From positions 1-6,104 of the forward strand of contig PWZW01000197.1 in the NCBI GenBank assembly GCA_003567255.1: DNA of 6,104 nucleotides, read 5' to 3'. Below, in pieces: positions 5,294-6,104 of the stretch (its first letter is position 1; every line of letters starts with the position of its first letter). The notes under the pieces were generated by a model that was given only the letters and a program-made list of their open reading frames with translations, had not been told where the DNA came from and made no database searches. The stretch comes from Puniceicoccaceae bacterium. GTDB taxonomy: Bacteria; Verrucomicrobiota; Verrucomicrobiia; Opitutales; Coraliomargaritaceae. The position numbers and the translations under genes are program-made.

Positions 5294-5676
5294 AAAGCGC
5301 AGACAGGTTCCAGATTCAAGTTAATATGGAAGAAATTGGGCATGGTGTAGCAGAAGGCGATGGCGAGAAAATGAGATTTTCTCCTCTCCCTAGTGCACAA
5401 GATGTTTATTATAGCAATAATCCAGATGGGAAAACCTACAGCACTGAACAAAATACTGATGAAGCGAATATAATTCATGAGTCAAGACACATTGAAGATC
5501 ATCAAAAAGGTATAGCAACAACCCCCAAAGGCAGTGAAGCTCATGAAGCTGCAGAAGGACGAGCGATGGGTGATGGTAATATATGGAGAGCAGCAAATAA
5601 TATGCGACCAAGAGATAGTTACGATAAGCCCACCGATAGAGTTCCAGAAGAAAAAGTAGAAAAGGAGAAAGAATGA
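5236..5676 (+). CDS. Putative toxin-tip domain with HESRH metallopeptidase motif (probable 3' remnant)
   Basis: The open frame encodes 146 residues. The first 19 come from repeat units 2-4 (MTPSAA, RMTPSAA, LTPSAA), so genuine domain sequence starts near residue 20 (5293). The core has IIHESRHIEDHQKG (79-92), an HExxH zinc-protease signature (H81, E82, H85). It is followed by an acidic segment SEAHEAAEGRAMGDG (100-114) that could supply a third ligand (E101, E104 or E107), and a charged Glu/Lys tail. The short size, C-terminal position, low GC and following small gene match polymorphic-toxin tips such as those ending Rhs proteins (inference). No ribosome-binding site precedes the ATG; the true N-terminus was probably a long protein now lost. 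Peptidase activity is unproven. The alternative is a chance frame extension of a dead fragment. Confidence 0.6.
   Translation: MTPSAARMTPSAALTPSAAQSADRFQIQVNMEEIGHGVAEGDGEKMRFSPLPSAQDVYYSNNPDGKTYSTEQNTDEANIIHESRHIEDHQKGIATTPKGSEAHEAAEGRAMGDGNIWRAANNMRPRDSYDKPTDRVPEEKVEKEKE
5662..5667 (+). promoter_or_regulatory. Ribosome-binding site of the lipoprotein gene
   Basis: AAGGAG lies 5 nt before the ATG at 5673, inside the 3' end of the toxin-like frame. It is the strongest Shine-Dalgarno in the window and fixes the start of the downstream lipoprotein gene. Confidence 0.7.
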
Positions 5677-6104
5677 AAAAATATAGCCTGATCGTTCTTG
5701 CTTTTTTTAACTTCACTTTGAGTGGTTGTTCCCACCTTGGCTCTAATAAAGAAATTGTCTTTGATTACATTGGCGTGACATTGCAACCTTTTCCACCCTA
5801 TTTAAGGGAGCTCGGCTTTGAGGAACCTGATGATCAGTCGTCAATATCTGTTTTTGTTTCAGACAAAACAGAATTGCTAAGTAGGGGTGCCGAAGTGTCA
5901 TCGAGCGATGATTTTCCTATCCTAGGATCTCTGAATATGATTACCGATGGCCATTTGGGTTTTTCTGCAGGTGGATATGTTGAGCTATTAGATGGCTTAC
6001 AGTGGGTCCAGATTGATCTTGGAGAAATTTATAGAGTTAATACGATAGCGCTTTGGCGAATATCGGTTCCGACAGCTATGGTTTACAAGGATGTTATTAT
6101 TTTA
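5673..6104 (+). CDS. Discoidin-like lipoprotein, partial; candidate immunity protein
   Basis: The gene is open from its ATG to the window edge (144 codons, no stop). The N-terminus MKKYSLIVLAFFNFTLSGC is a lipoprotein signal with lipobox LSGC and lipidated C19, so the protein should be membrane-tethered on the periplasmic or outer side. Residues about 85-144 resemble a discoidin/F5-8-type-C beta-sandwich: a Thr-Asp-Gly segment (91-93), GYVELL (101-106), the hallmark WVQIDLG (111-117), and VYKDVIIL (137-144). Similar domains occur in lipoproteins of Planctomycetes and Verrucomicrobia. Its ATG overlaps the TGA of the toxin-like frame (ATGA), so translation is probably coupled. This is the usual position of an immunity gene, but a discoidin fold is not a known immunity hallmark, so that role is only inferred. 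The low GC matches the preceding toxin-like frame. Confidence 0.75.
   Translation, partial: MKKYSLIVLAFFNFTLSGCSHLGSNKEIVFDYIGVTLQPFPPYLRELGFEEPDDQSSISVFVSDKTELLSRGAEVSSSDDFPILGSLNMITDGHLGFSAGGYVELLDGLQWVQIDLGEIYRVNTIALWRISVPTAMVYKDVIIL

Noticed and set aside
5285..5300. Target-site duplication for the element
   Set aside because: The bases just left of 4142 (gctcgccctt) and right of 5293 (aaagcgcaga) share no direct repeat; none is expected for this transposase class.
5205..5320. ATG in repeat unit 1 as a start for a downstream gene
   Set aside because: Its frame gives a short repetitive DPFGC peptide that ends at a TAA soon after the array and is out of frame with the toxin-like domain.
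4752..5478. Minus-strand frames at 4752-5171 and 4957-5478 and plus-strand frame at 4944-5183
   Set aside because: All overlap the intact RAYT gene or the repeat array; the 4957-5478 frame owes its repetitive GSRRGHS segment to the array read backwards.
5390..5716. Minus-strand 108-codon hydrophobic frame
   Set aside because: It is the antisense of the AT-rich toxin-like frame; the Leu/Tyr-rich translation is what antisense of Glu/Lys/Asn-rich coding gives.

Overview
This window looks like an accessory, rearranged stretch of a Gram-negative genome, most plausibly a verrucomicrobial (Opitutae-like) bacterium. That placement is an inference from three things: a secreted protein combining LamG-like modules with calcium-binding DxDGDG repeats, a long REP-associated tyrosine transposase (RAYT) with a C-terminal helix-turn-helix, and a discoidin-like lipoprotein. 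No rRNA, tRNA, CRISPR array or housekeeping gene is present to fix the taxon.

Left part (1-2031). A short edge region contains a perfect 8-bp hairpin (75-95). It is followed by two minus-strand genes of unknown function, 39 bp apart: a two-helix membrane-anchored, HEAT-like helical protein (949-2031) is transcribed first, then a single-pass membrane protein (256-909). They look like a small operon. Upstream of them lies a divergent intergenic region (2032-2361), which holds a short minus-strand open frame (2053-2181) that may be a gene remnant.

Middle (2362-4220). A 60-residue exported membrane peptide gene is followed 20 bp later by a large secreted protein gene. That protein has a signal peptide, two copies of a LamG-like module, and DxDGDG-type repeats. 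It breaks off within its last calcium-binding repeat, exactly where a mobile element begins.

Mobile element (4142-5293). An intact HUH/Y1 RAYT gene (4213-5208) is bounded by inverted copies of one 31-bp sequence. There is one degenerate copy on the left. On the right is a head-to-tail array of four copies of 31, 31, 21 and 18 bp that lose sequence only from their 5' side. The RAYT stop codon lies inside the first right-hand copy.

Right part (5294-6104). Base composition drops sharply. What follows looks like the C-terminal tip of a polymorphic toxin (Rhs-like architecture) with an HESRH zinc-metallopeptidase motif. It overlaps by ATGA the start of a lipoprotein gene that runs off the window and sits where an immunity gene would be expected. 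The only ATG upstream of the toxin-like domain is supplied by the repeat array. The working picture is that a large secreted gene (possibly Rhs-type) was split or collapsed around the RAYT/repeat element, leaving its N-terminal half on one side and a toxin tip plus putative immunity gene on the other.
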